Source: CAXSEF01 sp964236535
GTDB lineage: Bacteria > Pseudomonadota > Alphaproteobacteria > Acetobacterales > Acetobacteraceae
Direction: 5' to 3'
DNA: 22,880 bases
Assembly: GCA_964236535.1 (NCBI GenBank)
Contig: CAXSEF010000051.1
Coordinates: forward strand, 1 to 22,880
The notes beneath the pieces are model-generated. The model was not told where the DNA came from. It saw only the letters and a program-made list of their open reading frames with translations, and made no database searches. The position numbers and the translations under genes are program-made. This document shows positions 22,542 through 22,880 of this stretch, in pieces; position 1 is the first letter of the stretch; every line of letters starts with the position of its first letter.

Positions 22542-22880
22542 CGTGCCATCCTAGCGCGGAACGGCCCGACGCTGAAGCCGGCCCAGTTGCCCGGACGGAC
22601 CAGTGGATTCTGCGCCGCCTGGCAGCGCGCCGCGGCGGTCTGCAGGGCCAGGCCGGTGCCTCCGGTGCCGGACGGGGCGCCGGCGGTGCGTGTAGCCCCG
22701 GGCCCGCGCAGGGCAGGCGTCGCGGCAAGACGCCCGGGGTGGCGGCGCATCTCCCGTCCGGATGGTTTCCGACGGCTCCGGGCCTGGGCCGCACCCGACC
22801 ACGGCTTCCCGCTCGGGCCCCGTCGACGTTGACGCGCGCCACGCCGCCCCCCTATAAGCCGCGCCTTGACCGGGACCGCC
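22542..22880. other. Gene-free end of the window
   Basis: I see no credible coding region here; short frames on both strands lack ribosome sites and family resemblance. A promoter is present near the right edge. Confidence 0.6.
22829..22858 (+). promoter_or_regulatory. Sigma70-type promoter reading out of the window
   Basis: TTGACG (22829-22834) and TATAAG (22853-22858) are separated by 18 bp, close to the housekeeping consensus in an otherwise extremely GC-rich stretch. It reads rightward into a gene outside the window and is divergent from the TVP38 gene. Confidence 0.65.

Noticed and set aside
22538..22802. Small minus-strand genes near the right edge
   Set aside because: Frames are Arg/Pro-rich, lack ribosome sites and overlap each other in different frames.

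Overview
The window is very GC-rich alphaproteobacterial DNA. The gene set (an mreBCD-mrdA-rodA shape operon, an etfBA/hydroxybutyryl-CoA dehydrogenase cluster, a GMC/gluconate-dehydrogenase-like pair, glycine-zipper lipoproteins) and the many intergenic hairpin repeats suggest a member of the Rhodospirillales, probably Acetobacteraceae. That placement is inference from style and family memory. It looks like draft assembly: 100 Ns at 4278-4377 are flanked by an exact 55-bp duplicate, so the apparent frameshift in the gene there is almost certainly artificial.

Layout. 1-306: 3' end of a HigA-like antitoxin (+). 401-1126: 2OG-Fe(II) dioxygenase (-). 1127-1486: repeat-filled spacer. 1487-4563: large MscS-type channel precursor (-), broken by the gap. 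4782-7881: plus-strand run of a two-TM HIG1-like protein, etfB, etfA and 3-hydroxyacyl-CoA dehydrogenase (fatty-acid/hydroxybutyrate oxidation feeding electrons to ubiquinone). 8061-11209: translationally coupled pair, an alpha/beta hydrolase fused to a gluconate 2-dehydrogenase subunit 3-like domain, then a GMC flavoprotein with a four-Cys motif. 11210-11706: repeat, AT-richer DNA and a truncated DUF4160 remnant. 11703-18285 (-): mreB, mreC, mreD, mrdA, rodA, the rod-shape elongasome, with a small plus-strand ORF between mreB and mreC. 18796-19547: two paralogous glycine-zipper lipoproteins (+), followed by a strong hairpin. 19650-22541 (-): TVP38/TMEM64 membrane protein, mercuric-reductase-like flavoprotein, and a small membrane protein carrying a histidine-kinase H-box but no ATPase domain. 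22542-22880: no gene, but a good promoter firing out of the window.

The most distinctive features are: (i) a dispersed family of about ten modular double-hairpin repeats in which the stem sequences change but pairing is kept, two copies of which form the 3' ends of unrelated genes; (ii) the hydrolase/dehydrogenase-subunit fusion with its GMC partner; (iii) the DHp-only membrane protein; (iv) non-AUG starts for every mre/mrd gene after mreB, including an apparent CUG start for mreD; (v) a lipoprotein pair predicted to sort to different membranes. No rRNA, tRNA, CRISPR array or intact insertion sequence was seen.
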